48,978 nucleotides of DNA from Jiangella aurantiaca (GCF_004349105.1 NZ_SMLB01000047.1:1-48978); one strand, 5' to 3'. Counted from the stretch's first letter, positions 1 to 9,633 are shown. Program-made: numbers and translations. The notes: generated by a model from the letters alone, not told the origin.

Positions 1-122
1 CCTCCGGGCGGCTCGGCGGGGGGACGGACGCAGCCGGTTTCGGGCGTGAGGATGCCAGAAGATCGTTACCGAACGAATACGGCGGGCCGTGGATCGGCTC
101 ACCGCGATCGATCTGGCCGGGT

Positions 123-187
123 GATTCCCCCTTTCCCATGTGGGACTCGCCACCGTCTGGGACCTCGCGGTCGGCTTTGCAGCTAGC
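123..187 (-). repeat. Dispersed ~60-bp intergenic repeat, family R1, copy A
   Basis: On the minus strand this stretch carries the R1 core GCCGACCGCGAGGTCCC, then GGCGAGTCCCACA and a GGGAAAGGGGGAATC tail. Related copies lie near 13654, 14231, 28466, 39544 and 45751. It ends about 9 bp before the start of the DUF2530 gene. Bases 1-122 hold no gene that I can support. Confidence 0.8.
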
Positions 188-195
188 CTGGGAAT

Positions 196-1368
196 ATGGC
201 GAAGCGTCGACGGCGGTCCCCAGGGGAGCCAGAGGTCGAGGCGGTCGAGCCTGACCAGGTTCAGCCGCTCGACGTCGACGGCGTTCGCACGGTCGCGGTC
301 GTCACCGTTCTGTGGGCGGTCGCGTTCGTCTTGCTGGCCCTGCGCATGGACACGTTGCAGGCCGAGGGGCGCGGCTGGTGGGTCTGGACCTGCCTCGCCG
401 GCGTCGGGCTCGGGCTGCTGGGCCTGGAGTACGCCCGCAAGCGGCGCGACGCGATCGAGTTCGAGCGCGAGGAGGCCGAGGCAGCCCGCGCGGCGGCCGA
501 GTCCGCCGACGGCGAGGTGCTGACCCGCGGCGAGGTGATCGCGCGCGACGAGCCGATGCCGGACGAGCCGCTGCGCGGCGAGGGGCCGCGACGGGCCGAC
601 GGCGCGCCCCCGGCCCGTGGGCCGGCCGGACCGCAGACCGCTCCCGACTCCGTCACCCGGCCGATCGACACCGGCAACCTGCCGCCGGTTCGTCCCGAGA
701 CCTCGCGCACCGATGCCACCCGCGTCGACCTGCCGCCCACACGACCCGGTGCCCGCCCAGACCTGCGCGGCGCCGGTCCCGACACTACGACGCACGGCCG
801 GCCGAGCTGGACCGGCGAGCAGCCCGTCGCGCCGTCGCGCCCGAGCCCCTCGACCGCCGAGCGTCCGGTGGCCGGGCAGCGTCCCGGTCCGGCCGCGCCG
901 CCGCGACCGGCTGCGTCGCCACGACCGGCTCCCGGCGAACGTCCGAGCGCTGCAGCGGATCGTCCGGCGGCACCGTCCCGGCCCGCTCCCGGTGAGCGTC
1001 CGGCGGCGCCGTCGTCGCGACCGGCCGCGTCCGAGCGCCCGGCCGCGGCGCCGCGACCCGGCTCGGGGGATAGCCCGGCCGCACGCCAGCGACCGGCCGC
1101 GGCCGCGCCGCGACCCGGTCCCGACCGCCGCCCGGCGCCGCAGCCGCCCGAGCGGCCGGCCCGGCGCACCTCGCCGCCGGCCTCGGAGCTGTTCGGCGAC
1201 GCGCCCGTTCGCCCCGCCCCGACCCCTCTGGACGACGACGAGCCGCTGCTGGACACCACCTTCGGCGGCCGACGTGCGGAGGACGACGCACCCGCCGCCG
1301 ACGCCGACGACACCCAGGGCGGTAGCCGCTACCGCGGTCGCCGCGCCCGCCGGTCCGACACCGCCTGA
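196..1368 (+). CDS. DUF2530-like membrane protein with long disordered Pro/Arg/Ala tail
   Basis: The first ~85 residues match the DUF2530 type as I recall it: the core motif PLDVDGVRTVAVVTVLWAVA opens one membrane helix, a second helix runs around WWVWTCLAGVGLGLLGLEY, and a basic stop-transfer segment (ARKRRD) follows. The family is usually only about 80-100 residues. Here another ~300 residues follow, first Glu/Ala-rich and then a low-complexity Pro-Arg-Ala tail with recurring RPAPGERP-type units, ending in an acidic patch and an Arg-rich terminus. The tail is predicted to be disordered and cytoplasmic. Function is unknown. It precedes the MarR/MFS pair but ends in its own hairpin. Confidence 0.75.
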   Translation: MAKRRRRSPGEPEVEAVEPDQVQPLDVDGVRTVAVVTVLWAVAFVLLALRMDTLQAEGRGWWVWTCLAGVGLGLLGLEYARKRRDAIEFEREEAEAARAAAESADGEVLTRGEVIARDEPMPDEPLRGEGPRRADGAPPARGPAGPQTAPDSVTRPIDTGNLPPVRPETSRTDATRVDLPPTRPGARPDLRGAGPDTTTHGRPSWTGEQPVAPSRPSPSTAERPVAGQRPGPAAPPRPAASPRPAPGERPSAAADRPAAPSRPAPGERPAAPSSRPAASERPAAAPRPGSGDSPAARQRPAAAAPRPGPDRRPAPQPPERPARRTSPPASELFGDAPVRPAPTPLDDDEPLLDTTFGGRRAEDDAPAADADDTQGGSRYRGRRARRSDTA

Positions 1369-1422
1369 CGCTGGTCCGCACCTGCCCCGTGTCTCGCTAG
1401 ACCTCCAGCGGCGCGAACGGTC

Positions 1423-1450
1423 AGCCGGGTCCCGGCAGAACCCGGCTTTC
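1423..1450 (+). terminator. Terminator-like hairpin after the DUF2530 gene
   Basis: The arms AGCCGGGT and ACCCGGCT form an 8-bp stem with a 9-nt loop, followed by TTTC. It lies 55 bp after the stop codon. The short U tract makes it a weak intrinsic terminator. Confidence 0.45.
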
Positions 1451-1577
1451 TGCTGGAAGGCGGCAGCCGCCGCCGCGCCCATCGTCCGGCATCACCTGAG
1501 TTCGTCGAGCGCGAGCCGTCCCGAGTGCGCCAGCACCAAACCGATGAGACGCCACTGGCCTTTAGCAAAGGTAATGA

Positions 1578-1588
1578 GTTAGACTAAC
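1578..1588. promoter_or_regulatory. MarR operator / core promoter for the 1593 gene
   Basis: GTTAGACTAAC is a perfect 5-1-5 palindrome. It overlaps a plausible -10 (TAGACT, 1580-1585) whose expected transcription start falls on the GTG at 1593. No Shine-Dalgarno sequence precedes that GTG, so the transcript is probably leaderless. A regulator bound here would block its own promoter, consistent with MarR autoregulation. Confidence 0.5.
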
Positions 1589-1592
1589 CAAA

Positions 1593-2084
1593 GTGCCAGC
1601 CGCGAAGATCACCCAGAACACCGCGCCCCAGAGCCAGCCGGCGCGCTCGGGCCCGGCGCAGCCGCGTACCCAGGCCGGACTGGCCAGCTCCCTCCGCATC
1701 GCCGTCGGCCGGTTGAACCGCCGCATCCGCAACCAGCGCGAGGACGACTCCCTGACGCTGAACCAGCTGTCCGCGCTGGGCATCCTCGAACGCAAGGGCC
1801 CGCTGCCGGTCGGCGAACTGGCGGCGTGCGAGCGCATCCGCCCGCCGTCCATGACCCGCATCGTCTCGGGCCTGGAGGAGCTCGGCCTCGCCGTCCGCGA
1901 GCCCGACAAGGTCGACCGCCGGGTCATCAACGTCCGCATCACCGACGCCGGCAAGGCGCGCACCGCCGCCGACCGCAAGCGCCGTGACGCCTGGCTGACG
2001 CACAAGCTGCGCGACCTCACCCCCGATGAGCGCGAGCGGCTGCGCGCTGCGCTGCCCGTGTTCGAGAAACTGGCCGGCCTGTGA
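1593..2084 (+). CDS. MarR family transcriptional regulator
   Basis: The 163-residue protein has the MarR winged-helix layout. The recognition region LGILERKGPLPVGELAA is followed by RPPSMTRIVSGLEELGLAVR and a wing with the typical D-x-R-x (DKVDRRVINVRIT). The first ~35 residues are a Pro/Gln-rich extension. GTG at 1593 is chosen because a -10 element and palindrome lie just upstream with no ribosome site, as in leaderless genes. Its stop overlaps the MFS start (GTGA), so the two are translationally coupled; the likely job is control of that exporter. The ligand is unknown. Confidence 0.9.
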   Translation: MPAAKITQNTAPQSQPARSGPAQPRTQAGLASSLRIAVGRLNRRIRNQREDDSLTLNQLSALGILERKGPLPVGELAACERIRPPSMTRIVSGLEELGLAVREPDKVDRRVINVRITDAGKARTAADRKRRDAWLTHKLRDLTPDERERLRAALPVFEKLAGL

Positions 2085-3388
2085 GTCCTACGTTCCACTC
2101 GCTCCGACACCGCAATTACCGGCTCTTCTGGTCGGGCATGTTCCTGTCCAACGTCGGCACCTGGATGCAGCGCATCGCGCAGGACTGGCTGGTGCTGGTC
2201 GTGCTCGGTGGCGGCGCGCAGGCCGTCGGCATCACCACTGGCCTGCAGTTCCTGCCGTTCCTGCTGGTGGCGCCGTTCGGTGGCCTGCTCGCCGACCGGT
2301 TCGACAAGCGCCGGCTTCTCGTCCTCACGAACTCGTTCCTGGGCCTGGTCGGGCTGACGCTCGGCGTGCTGACGCTCACCGGGCTGGCGGAGATCTGGCA
2401 CGTCTACGTGCTCGCGTTCCTGCTCGGCGTCGGCAGCGCGCTGGACAACCCGGCCCGCCAGGCCTTCGTCTCCGAGCTGGTGGGCAAGGACGACCTCACC
2501 AACGCGGTCGCACTCAACAGCGCGTCGTTCAACGCGGCGCGGCTGATCGGGCCGGGCCTCGCCGGCATCCTCATCGGGCTCATCGGCACCGGCTGGGTGT
2601 TCATCCTCAACGGCGCGTCGTTCGTCTCGCCGATCCTCGCGTTGCTGCTGCTCCGCGGCGTCGGCGGCCGGCCGAAGCGCGACGCCGAGCGCGCGGGCAC
2701 GTTCTCGCAGCTGCGCGAGGGTGTGTCGTATCTGTGGTCGCGGCCGGACCTGCTGATGGTCGTCACGATCATGTTCGGGCTCGGCACGTTCGGCATGAAC
2801 TTCCAGATGACCATGGCGCTGATGGCCACCGACGTCTACGACAAGGGCCCGGGCGAGTACGGCCTGCTCGGCTCGATCATGGCCATCGGGACGCTGTCCG
2901 GCGCGCTGGTCGCGGCCCGGCGGCGGGTGCCGCGACGGCGGCTGATCGTCGGCGGCGCGGTGGTGTTCGGCCTGCTCGAAGTCGCGACTGGGCTGATGCC
3001 GACGTACCTGCTGTTCGCGATCTCGCTGATACCGGTCGGCATCCTCGCCATGACGGTGATGACGGCGGCCAACGCGTACGTGCAGACGACGGTGCCGCAG
3101 TACGTCCGCGGCCGGGTCATGTCGCTCTACATGATGATCTTCATGGGCGGCACGCCGTTCGGCGCGCCGGTCATCGGCTTCGTCGCCGACGCGTTCGGCG
3201 CGCGCTGGTCGCTGCTCGGCGGCGGCATCCTGACGGCAGTGTTCGCCATCGGCGCGCTGCTGATCCTGGCCCCGAGAAGCGGCGTCGTGGTGCGGACGCG
3301 CCTGCGGCCGCGGCCCGGACTGGTCGTCGTGACCACCGCGCCGGCGCCCATGCCTGCGGACGAGCCGGCCCAGGTCCGGGTGGCCTGA
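2081..3388 (+). CDS. MFS transporter (EntS-like exporter type)
   Basis: This 435-residue protein has about 12 hydrophobic segments. It opens with LRHRNYRLFWSGMFLSNVGTWMQRIAQDWLV, residues typical of the MFS_3/DUF894 group that includes enterobactin exporter EntS. The loop 2-3 motif appears as GGLLADRFDKRRLL, and SALDNPARQAF is also characteristic of the group. The C-terminal ~50 residues are soluble. It starts at a GTG overlapping the MarR stop by 4 nt. Export of a small lipophilic compound under MarR control is an inference; the substrate cannot be read from the sequence. It converges on argS, with 3 bp between stops. Confidence 0.88.
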   Translation: MSPTFHSLRHRNYRLFWSGMFLSNVGTWMQRIAQDWLVLVVLGGGAQAVGITTGLQFLPFLLVAPFGGLLADRFDKRRLLVLTNSFLGLVGLTLGVLTLTGLAEIWHVYVLAFLLGVGSALDNPARQAFVSELVGKDDLTNAVALNSASFNAARLIGPGLAGILIGLIGTGWVFILNGASFVSPILALLLLRGVGGRPKRDAERAGTFSQLREGVSYLWSRPDLLMVVTIMFGLGTFGMNFQMTMALMATDVYDKGPGEYGLLGSIMAIGTLSGALVAARRRVPRRRLIVGGAVVFGLLEVATGLMPTYLLFAISLIPVGILAMTVMTAANAYVQTTVPQYVRGRVMSLYMMIFMGGTPFGAPVIGFVADAFGARWSLLGGGILTAVFAIGALLILAPRSGVVVRTRLRPRPGLVVVTTAPAPMPADEPAQVRVA

Positions 3389-3391
3389 CGG

Positions 3392-5140
3392 TCACATCCG
3401 CTCCGGCGCCGCGATGCCCAGCAGCCCCAGGCCCTCCCGCAGCGTCGCCGCCGTCAGCCGGCACAGTGTGAGCCGGTTGCCGCGCTCGGGCTCCGCCGCC
3501 GTCAGCACCGGGCACGCCTCGTAGAAGTCCGTGAACGCCCGCGCGGTGTCGTAGAGGTACGTGCACAGCCGGTGCGGTTCCAGCGTCGCGGCCACGTCGG
3601 CCAGCGTGTCGCCGAACCCGTCCAGCGCCAGGCCCAGCGCCCGCTCGGCCGGGTGCAGGCCCGCCGTCACGTCGACGACGGCGTCCGGCTCGCCCTCGGC
3701 GCGGCGCAGGATCGCGGCGATCCGGGCGTGCGCGTACTGCAGGTAGCCGCCGGTGTTGCCGGCGAACGACACCATGCGGTCGATGTCGAAGGTGTAGTCC
3801 TTGGTCCGCGACGTCGACAGCTCGGCGTACTTCACCGCGCCGATTCCGGTCAGCTCGGCGATCCGGCTCGCCTCGGCCAGGTCGAGCGACGGGTTCTTCT
3901 CGGTGAGCACGGCCCGGGCGCGGCCGACGGCGGCGTCCAGCAGGCTGCCGAGCGTGACGGTGTCGCCGGCGCGGGTCCGGAACGGCCGCCCGTCCGGGCC
4001 GAGCACGGTGCCGAACGAAACGTGCGCCACCTCGACGCCGTCCGGTAGCCAGCCGGCCCGCCGCGCCGTCTCGGCGACCAGCCGGAAGTGCAGCGCCTGC
4101 CGCGCGTCGACGACGTAGAGGATCCGGTCGGCGTGCAGCTCGGACACGCGATGCCGCAGCGTCGCCAGGTCGGTGGTGTCGTACCCGTAGCCGCCGTCGC
4201 GCTTGCGCAGGATCAGCGGCACCGGTGCGCCGTCCGGGCGCTGCTCGTCCGCCGAGAACACCACCACCGCGCCGTCGCTCACCACCGCGACGCCGGCCTT
4301 CGTCAGCTCGTCGACGACCTCGCCCAGCCGGTCGTTGTAGAACGACTCGCCGGCGGAGTCGGACGGGGTCAGCAGCACGTCGAGCCGGTCGTAGAGCTGC
4401 CGGAACGAGGCCTCGGACTCCGCCACGATCTCCTGCCAGACGGCGACGGTCGCGGGGTCGCCGGACTGCAGCGCGACCACCCGAGCCCGGGACCGGTCGG
4501 CGAACGCGGAGTCGGCGTCGAACCGCGCCCGTGCCGCCCGGTAGAGACCGTTCAGCGCGGAGACCGACGAGACGTCGCCGGCGAGCTCACCGTGGCGCCA
4601 AGCCGCCTCGGGATGCTCGTCGAGGTACTGGATGAGCATGCCGAACTGCGTGCCCCAGTCGCCCAGGTGGTTCTGCCGGACGACCTCGGCGCCGAGCCGG
4701 CCGAGCACCCGGGCGAGGCAGTCGCCGATGATCGTCGAGCGCAGGTGGCCGACGTGCATCTCCTTCGCGATGTTGGGCGCCGAGTAGTCGATAACCGTCC
4801 GGCGTCCCGCCTCGCTCGGCGACACCCCGAGGTCGGCCCGCGACGCCCGGCCGGCGACCCGCCGCCACACGGCGTCCGGTGCGACGGTGAGCTCGAGGAA
4901 CCCCGGGCCGGACACTCGCACGTCCGCCAGCGTGCTCGTGCTCACCTCGGCCGCCACTCGGGCCGCGAGCTCGCCCGGCGGCAGGCCGGCTCGTCGGGCC
5001 AGCGCGAGCGCCGCGCCGGACTGGAAGTCCGCACGGTCGCTCGGCCGGACCAGCGGGTCGGCGCCGGTCAGCGCGGGGTCGGCGGCGGCGATGCCGTCCG
5101 CCACGGCCCTGGAGACCTCCATCAGCAACGAGCGCGTCAT
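3392..5140 (-). CDS. argS: Arginyl-tRNA synthetase
   Basis: At 582 residues this matches the size of bacterial ArgRS. It charges tRNA-Arg with arginine in the cytoplasm. The N-terminal add-1 domain is visible (DPLVRPSDRADFQS). The class I HIGH motif is HVGH in KEMHVGHLRSTIIGD, followed by HLGDWGTQFGML. The second signature is the KMSK-less form, seen as FRTRAGDTVTLGSLLDAA. The DALR anticodon-binding domain ends in LLGIAAPERM. The ATG at 5138-5140 begins TRSLLMEVSRAVAD, as expected for the family. It is divergent from thpR with 53 bp between starts. Confidence 0.97.
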   Translation of the reverse strand: MTRSLLMEVSRAVADGIAAADPALTGADPLVRPSDRADFQSGAALALARRAGLPPGELAARVAAEVSTSTLADVRVSGPGFLELTVAPDAVWRRVAGRASRADLGVSPSEAGRRTVIDYSAPNIAKEMHVGHLRSTIIGDCLARVLGRLGAEVVRQNHLGDWGTQFGMLIQYLDEHPEAAWRHGELAGDVSSVSALNGLYRAARARFDADSAFADRSRARVVALQSGDPATVAVWQEIVAESEASFRQLYDRLDVLLTPSDSAGESFYNDRLGEVVDELTKAGVAVVSDGAVVVFSADEQRPDGAPVPLILRKRDGGYGYDTTDLATLRHRVSELHADRILYVVDARQALHFRLVAETARRAGWLPDGVEVAHVSFGTVLGPDGRPFRTRAGDTVTLGSLLDAAVGRARAVLTEKNPSLDLAEASRIAELTGIGAVKYAELSTSRTKDYTFDIDRMVSFAGNTGGYLQYAHARIAAILRRAEGEPDAVVDVTAGLHPAERALGLALDGFGDTLADVAATLEPHRLCTYLYDTARAFTDFYEACPVLTAAEPERGNRLTLCRLTAATLREGLGLLGIAAPERM

Positions 5141-5193
5141 GGTGCGTCATGGTCGCAGTGCCCATGCCGCTGGTGCCATGGAATTGTTGTGGC

Positions 5194-5742
5194 ATGCGCC
5201 TGTTCGCCGCGGTCGAGCCGCCCCGTGACGCGCTGGCGCACCTGGCCGCCGTCGTCGACGGGGTGCGCGACGACGTGCTGCGCTGGTCCGACCGGGCCGG
5301 CTGGCACCTCACGCTGGCGTTCTACGGCGAGGTCGGCGAGGACCGGCTGACCGAGCTGACCGAGCGGCTGGCGCGGGCGGCCCGCCGGCACCCGGCCACC
5401 CAGGCGCGCATCGCGGGCGCCGGGCGGTTCGGCCGGGCGGTGCTCTGGGCCGGGGTCGACGGCGACGGCGTCGCCCTGCGCGCGCTGGCGGGATCGGCAC
5501 GCGCCGCCGGCCGGCGGATCGGCGTCGGGTCCGAGGAGCGGCAGCGGTTCCGGCCGCATGTCACGCTGGCCCGGGCCCGCGGCGCCGCCGACCTGCGGCC
5601 GTACGTCGAGCGGCTCGCGCCGTACGCGGGGCCGGAGTGGACCGCCGACACCGTGACGCTGTTCCGGTCGCGGCCCGGTGGTCCCGGCCACGGCCCGCGG
5701 TACGAGGCGCTGGCCCGCTTCCCGCTGACCGGCCGCCGCTGA
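5194..5742 (+). CDS. thpR: RNA 2',3'-cyclic phosphodiesterase (2H superfamily, LigT type)
   Basis: This 182-residue protein begins MRLFAAVEPP, typical of ThpR/LigT. Both HxT motifs of the 2H phosphoesterase fold are present: HLTLAF near residue 37 and HVTLAR near residue 125. Enzymes of this family hydrolyse 2',3'-cyclic phosphates at RNA ends. An ATG 15 codons upstream (5149) would extend the protein, but that segment (VAVPMPLVPWNCCG) is not family-like, so 5194 is preferred. Confidence 0.92.
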   Translation: MRLFAAVEPPRDALAHLAAVVDGVRDDVLRWSDRAGWHLTLAFYGEVGEDRLTELTERLARAARRHPATQARIAGAGRFGRAVLWAGVDGDGVALRALAGSARAAGRRIGVGSEERQRFRPHVTLARARGAADLRPYVERLAPYAGPEWTADTVTLFRSRPGGPGHGPRYEALARFPLTGRR

Positions 5743-5747
5743 CGCCG

Positions 5748-5831
5748 TCAGAGCAGGGCCGCCACCGCCACCATGAGGACCATGAGGACCAGTGCGGCGG
5801 TCACCAGTTGCCGGGTGGTCTTCGGCCGCAC
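5748..5831 (-). CDS. Single-pass membrane micropeptide (27 aa), putative
   Basis: A GTG start is preceded by a perfect AAGGAGG 8 nt upstream (complement of 5840-5846). The ORF encodes MRPKTTRQ followed by about 19 hydrophobic residues (LVTAALVLMVLMVAVAALL) and stops. A basic N-terminus, one membrane helix and a near-ideal ribosome site argue for a real micropeptide. It ends 5 bp from the thpR stop and converges with it. Function is unknown. Confidence 0.55.
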   Translation of the reverse strand: MRPKTTRQLVTAALVLMVLMVAVAALL

Positions 5832-5943
5832 CGTGGTCGCCTCCTTCGCGGGTCGTCCGGCTCAGACTACGCGCCGCCCTGCAGCGGCCGCCGCGCTGGT
5901 CGGCGCCGCGAATTCACCTGATAGTGACCAACGGCGTGACTAG

Positions 5944-6057
5944 ATGATCAACCTGCGCGGAAACGGTGCCGGCAGGCCCGCTAGCCAGCGCAAATCGGCT
6001 GACTACTACCGTGAAATGCTGACCGCGCGGATGACCGTCAGAGGACCGAACGGATGA
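5944..6057 (+). CDS. Possible 37-aa ORF, weak
   Basis: The ATG reads MINLRGNGAGRPASQRKSAD and then YYREMLTARMTVRGPNG. Its TGA overlaps a second tiny ORF (MIPRMIAEIYG) as ATGA. No strong ribosome site is visible. G/C at third positions is about 70 percent, lower than in neighbouring genes, so this may equally be part of a non-coding transcript ending at the terminator at 6142-6181. Confidence 0.22.
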   Translation: MINLRGNGAGRPASQRKSADYYREMLTARMTVRGPNG

Positions 6058-6091
6058 TCCCCAGGATGATCGCGGAGATCTATGGTTGATT

Positions 6092-6181
6092 AGGAACACG
6101 ACGGGGGAATGAGGTTCCGGAAGTGAACGGAACCAACGACGCGCCCGGCCGCTGACACCAACCGCGGCCGGGCGTTGTTTT
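6092..6181 (+). ncRNA. Putative small structured RNA
   Basis: The segment contains a 7-bp hairpin (GGTTCCG 6113-6119 with CGGAACC 6128-6134, 8-nt loop) followed by a strong intrinsic terminator at 6142-6181. A -10-like TATGGT sits at 6081-6086; I see no good -35. No adequate gene on this strand accounts for the terminator, so a short transcript is the simplest reading. It matches no RNA family I recognise. It could instead be the 3' end of a small mRNA starting near 5944. Confidence 0.4.
6142..6181 (+). terminator. Strong intrinsic terminator
   Basis: CGCCCGGCCGC (6142-6152) pairs perfectly with GCGGCCGGGCG (6164-6174) across an 11-nt loop and is followed by TTGTTTT. The T tract is on the plus-strand side, so it terminates plus-strand transcription, although the only annotated plus-strand gene nearby is thpR, 400 bp upstream. 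Confidence 0.8.
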
Positions 6182-6202
6182 GCGACCGTCCTGGTGACCT
6201 GA

Positions 6203-7479
<1,277 letters not shown>

Positions 7480-7540
7480 TTACGGAAGTGTGACGACACT
7501 GTCAGATAGGCCATTGTGCCGCATGAACGCGGACATGCGA

Positions 7541-7572
7541 GCGCCGGTCCGTCAGCTGACACGGACCGGCGC
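7541..7572 (-). terminator. Hairpin between citrate synthase and serC
   Basis: GCGCCGGTCCGT (7541-7552) and ACGGACCGGCGC (7561-7572) form a perfect 12-bp stem with an 8-nt loop, 24 bp after the citrate synthase stop. There is no T tract, so it is either a factor-assisted terminator or an mRNA 3'-end stabiliser. Confidence 0.5.
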
Positions 7573-7595
7573 GTTGCGGCGTACGTTGGTGCTGG

Positions 7596-8702
7596 TCAGG
7601 CGGCCCAGGCGGGGTCCCAGCCGGGCACCGTGTCGGGGGTGCGGGCGCCCGGGCCCGCGTACATGGCCGACGGGCGGACCAGCCGGCCGGTCTTCCTCTG
7701 CTCGAGGATGTGCGCGCACCAGCCGGCCGTGCGGGCACACGTGAACATCGACGTGAACATGCTCGCCGGGACCTCGGCGAAGTCGAGCACGATGGCGGCC
7801 CAGAACTCGACGTTGGTGGCGAGGACGCGGTCGGGCTTGCGCTCGTGCAGCTCCGAGAGCGCGGCCTTCTCGAACGCCTCGGCGACCTCGTAGCGCGGTG
7901 CGCCCAGCTCGCGGGCGACGCGGCGCAGCGTGCGGGCCCGCGGGTCCTCGGCGCGGTAGACACGGTGGCCGAAGCCCATGAGCCGCTCGCCGCGGTCGAG
8001 GATGCCCTTGACGTAGCTGACAGGGTCGCCGGTGCGCTCGATCTCGTCGATCATGGCCAGCACTCGCGACGGAGCGCCGCCGTGCAGCGGGCCGCTCATC
8101 GCGCCGACGGCGGCGGACAGCGACGCGGCGACGTCGGCGCCGGTGGACGCGACCACCCGGGCGGTGAACGTCGACGCGTTCATGCCGTGCTCGGCGGCCG
8201 ACGTCAGGTACGCGTCGACGGCGGCGCTGTGCCGCGGGTCGGGCTCGCCGCGCCAGCGCACCATGAACTGCTCGACGATGCTGCCGGCCTGCGCCACGAC
8301 GTCGTCCGGCACGGGCGCCTGCCCGGCCGCGTGCCGCGCCGACTGGGCGACGAACGAGAGCGCGGTGGACGCGCTGCGCGCCAGCTGGTCGCGGGCGTCC
8401 TCGTCGCTGGTGTCGAGCAGCGGCTTGAAGCCCCACAACGGGGCCAGCGTGGCGACCGCGCTCTGGACGTCGACCCGGACGTCGCCGGTGCGGACCGGCA
8501 GCTCCAGCGGCTCGGCCGGCGGCAGGCCGGGATCGAACGCGCCGTCGACCAGCAGACCCCACACGTTGCCGAACGGCACCCGGCCGACGAGGTCGTCGAT
8601 GTCGACCCCGCGGTAGCGCAGCGCACCGCCTTCCTTGTCGGGCTCGGCGATCTGGGTCTCGAACGCTACGACACCCTCAAGGCCATGCTTGACCTCGGTC
8701 AT
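7596..8702 (-). CDS. citA: Citrate synthase 2 (CitA-like)
   Basis: This is a citrate synthase family protein of about 368 residues condensing acetyl-CoA (or a related acyl-CoA) with oxaloacetate. Family signatures are LRYRGVDIDDLVG near the start, the histidine-bearing SGPLHGGAPSRVL, the GFGHRVYRAEDPRA segment, and the closing Arg region RTAGWCAHILEQRKTGRLVRPSA. It is of the short actinobacterial citrate synthase 2 type that neighbours serC and pdxH. An ATG at 8714 is in frame, but GGAG lies 6 nt before the ATG at 8702, so I prefer that start. Whether it acts on acetyl- or propionyl-CoA cannot be told. Confidence 0.9.
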   Translation of the reverse strand: MTEVKHGLEGVVAFETQIAEPDKEGGALRYRGVDIDDLVGRVPFGNVWGLLVDGAFDPGLPPAEPLELPVRTGDVRVDVQSAVATLAPLWGFKPLLDTSDEDARDQLARSASTALSFVAQSARHAAGQAPVPDDVVAQAGSIVEQFMVRWRGEPDPRHSAAVDAYLTSAAEHGMNASTFTARVVASTGADVAASLSAAVGAMSGPLHGGAPSRVLAMIDEIERTGDPVSYVKGILDRGERLMGFGHRVYRAEDPRARTLRRVARELGAPRYEVAEAFEKAALSELHERKPDRVLATNVEFWAAIVLDFAEVPASMFTSMFTCARTAGWCAHILEQRKTGRLVRPSAMYAGPGARTPDTVPGWDPAWAA

Positions 8703-8873
8703 TGACATCTCCATTCGTGGTGCGCTCGCGGGCCCCCACGTCCATCATGCCCCGCAACTGGTGGCTCTCCACAAGTTGCGACAATGTGAATGTGCGGTTT
8801 CCCACAGTGGCCTTGGCCACGTCCCTGTGGTGGGCGACGCGGGACGCGCGTTCTGTCTGGAGGTGGTGACAGA

Positions 8874-9521
8874 GTGGAGGGCGTGGAGGAAGGACTGCCG
8901 CGGATGCGCCGGCGCTACACCGCGGGGCGGCTGCTCGAGCGCGACCTCGCGCCCGACCCGTTCGACGAGTTCCGCGCCTGGCTGCACGACGCCGTCACCA
9001 TGGGCATCACCGAGCCGAACGCCATGGTCCTCGGCACCACCGGCCCAGACGGCCAGCCCAGCAGCCGATCCGTGCTGCTCAAGGGCATCGACGACGGCGC
9101 CTTCGTGTTCTTCACCAACACCGGCTCCCGCAAGGCGAAGGAGATCGCCGGCAACCCGCGGGTGTCGCTGTGCTTCCCGTGGATCGCCATGGAGCGGCAG
9201 GTCCTCGTCTGCGGCTCGGCGTCGACGGTGTCCCGGGCGGCCACGCTGGCGTACTGGCGGAGCCGGCCGCGGGAGTCGCAGATCGGTGCCTGGGCCAGCC
9301 GGCAGTCGTCGGTCATCGCGACCCGGGAGGAGCTGGAGGCGGCGGCCGCCGAGATCGCCGAGCGGTATCCCGACGAGGTGCCGCTGCCGGACTTCTGGAG
9401 CGGGTACCGCGTGGTGCCCGAGACGGTGGAGTTCTGGCAGGGCGGGATCGCTCGATTGCACGATCGGTTGCGGTATCGCCGGGACGGCGAGAAGTGGGTG
9501 GTGGAACGGCTGGCTCCCTGA
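8874..9521 (+). CDS. pdxH: Pyridoxamine 5'-phosphate oxidase
   Basis: The FMN-dependent enzyme oxidises pyridoxamine or pyridoxine phosphate to pyridoxal phosphate. The 215-residue product shows MRRRYTAGRLLERDL, NAMVLGTTGPDGQPSSR, SVLLKGIDDGAFVFFTN, SRKAKEIAGNPRVSLCF and the C-terminal FWQGGIARLHDRLRYRR (FMN and dimer motifs). I chose the GTG at 8874 because GGAGG sits 10 nt upstream; GTG at 8883 and ATG at 8904 are alternatives. The longer ORF from 8790 has a non-homologous N-terminus. It is divergent from the citrate synthase; PLP made here serves serC next door. Confidence 0.92.
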   Translation: MEGVEEGLPRMRRRYTAGRLLERDLAPDPFDEFRAWLHDAVTMGITEPNAMVLGTTGPDGQPSSRSVLLKGIDDGAFVFFTNTGSRKAKEIAGNPRVSLCFPWIAMERQVLVCGSASTVSRAATLAYWRSRPRESQIGAWASRQSSVIATREELEAAAAEIAERYPDEVPLPDFWSGYRVVPETVEFWQGGIARLHDRLRYRRDGEKWVVERLAP

Positions 9522-9633
9522 CGTTCGTCGGGCCTGCCGTCGCTGTGGTGACGGGTGGGCTGGCCTCCTCTGGCCCCGGTCTGTGGACAGCCATGATCAT
9601 CAAGGATCGCCTACATCACCAGGATTCCTGCAC

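Noticed and set aside
123-187. Possible conserved peptide (GLAxxWxLAVGF) encoded by repeat R1
   Set aside because: The frame is open in copies A, C and E but interrupted or altered in copies B, D and F, so the conservation is at DNA level.
261-1313. 350-codon ORF antisense to the DUF2530 gene
   Set aside because: Low-complexity Ser/Arg/Gly composition mirrors the repetitive tail on the other strand; no ribosome site.
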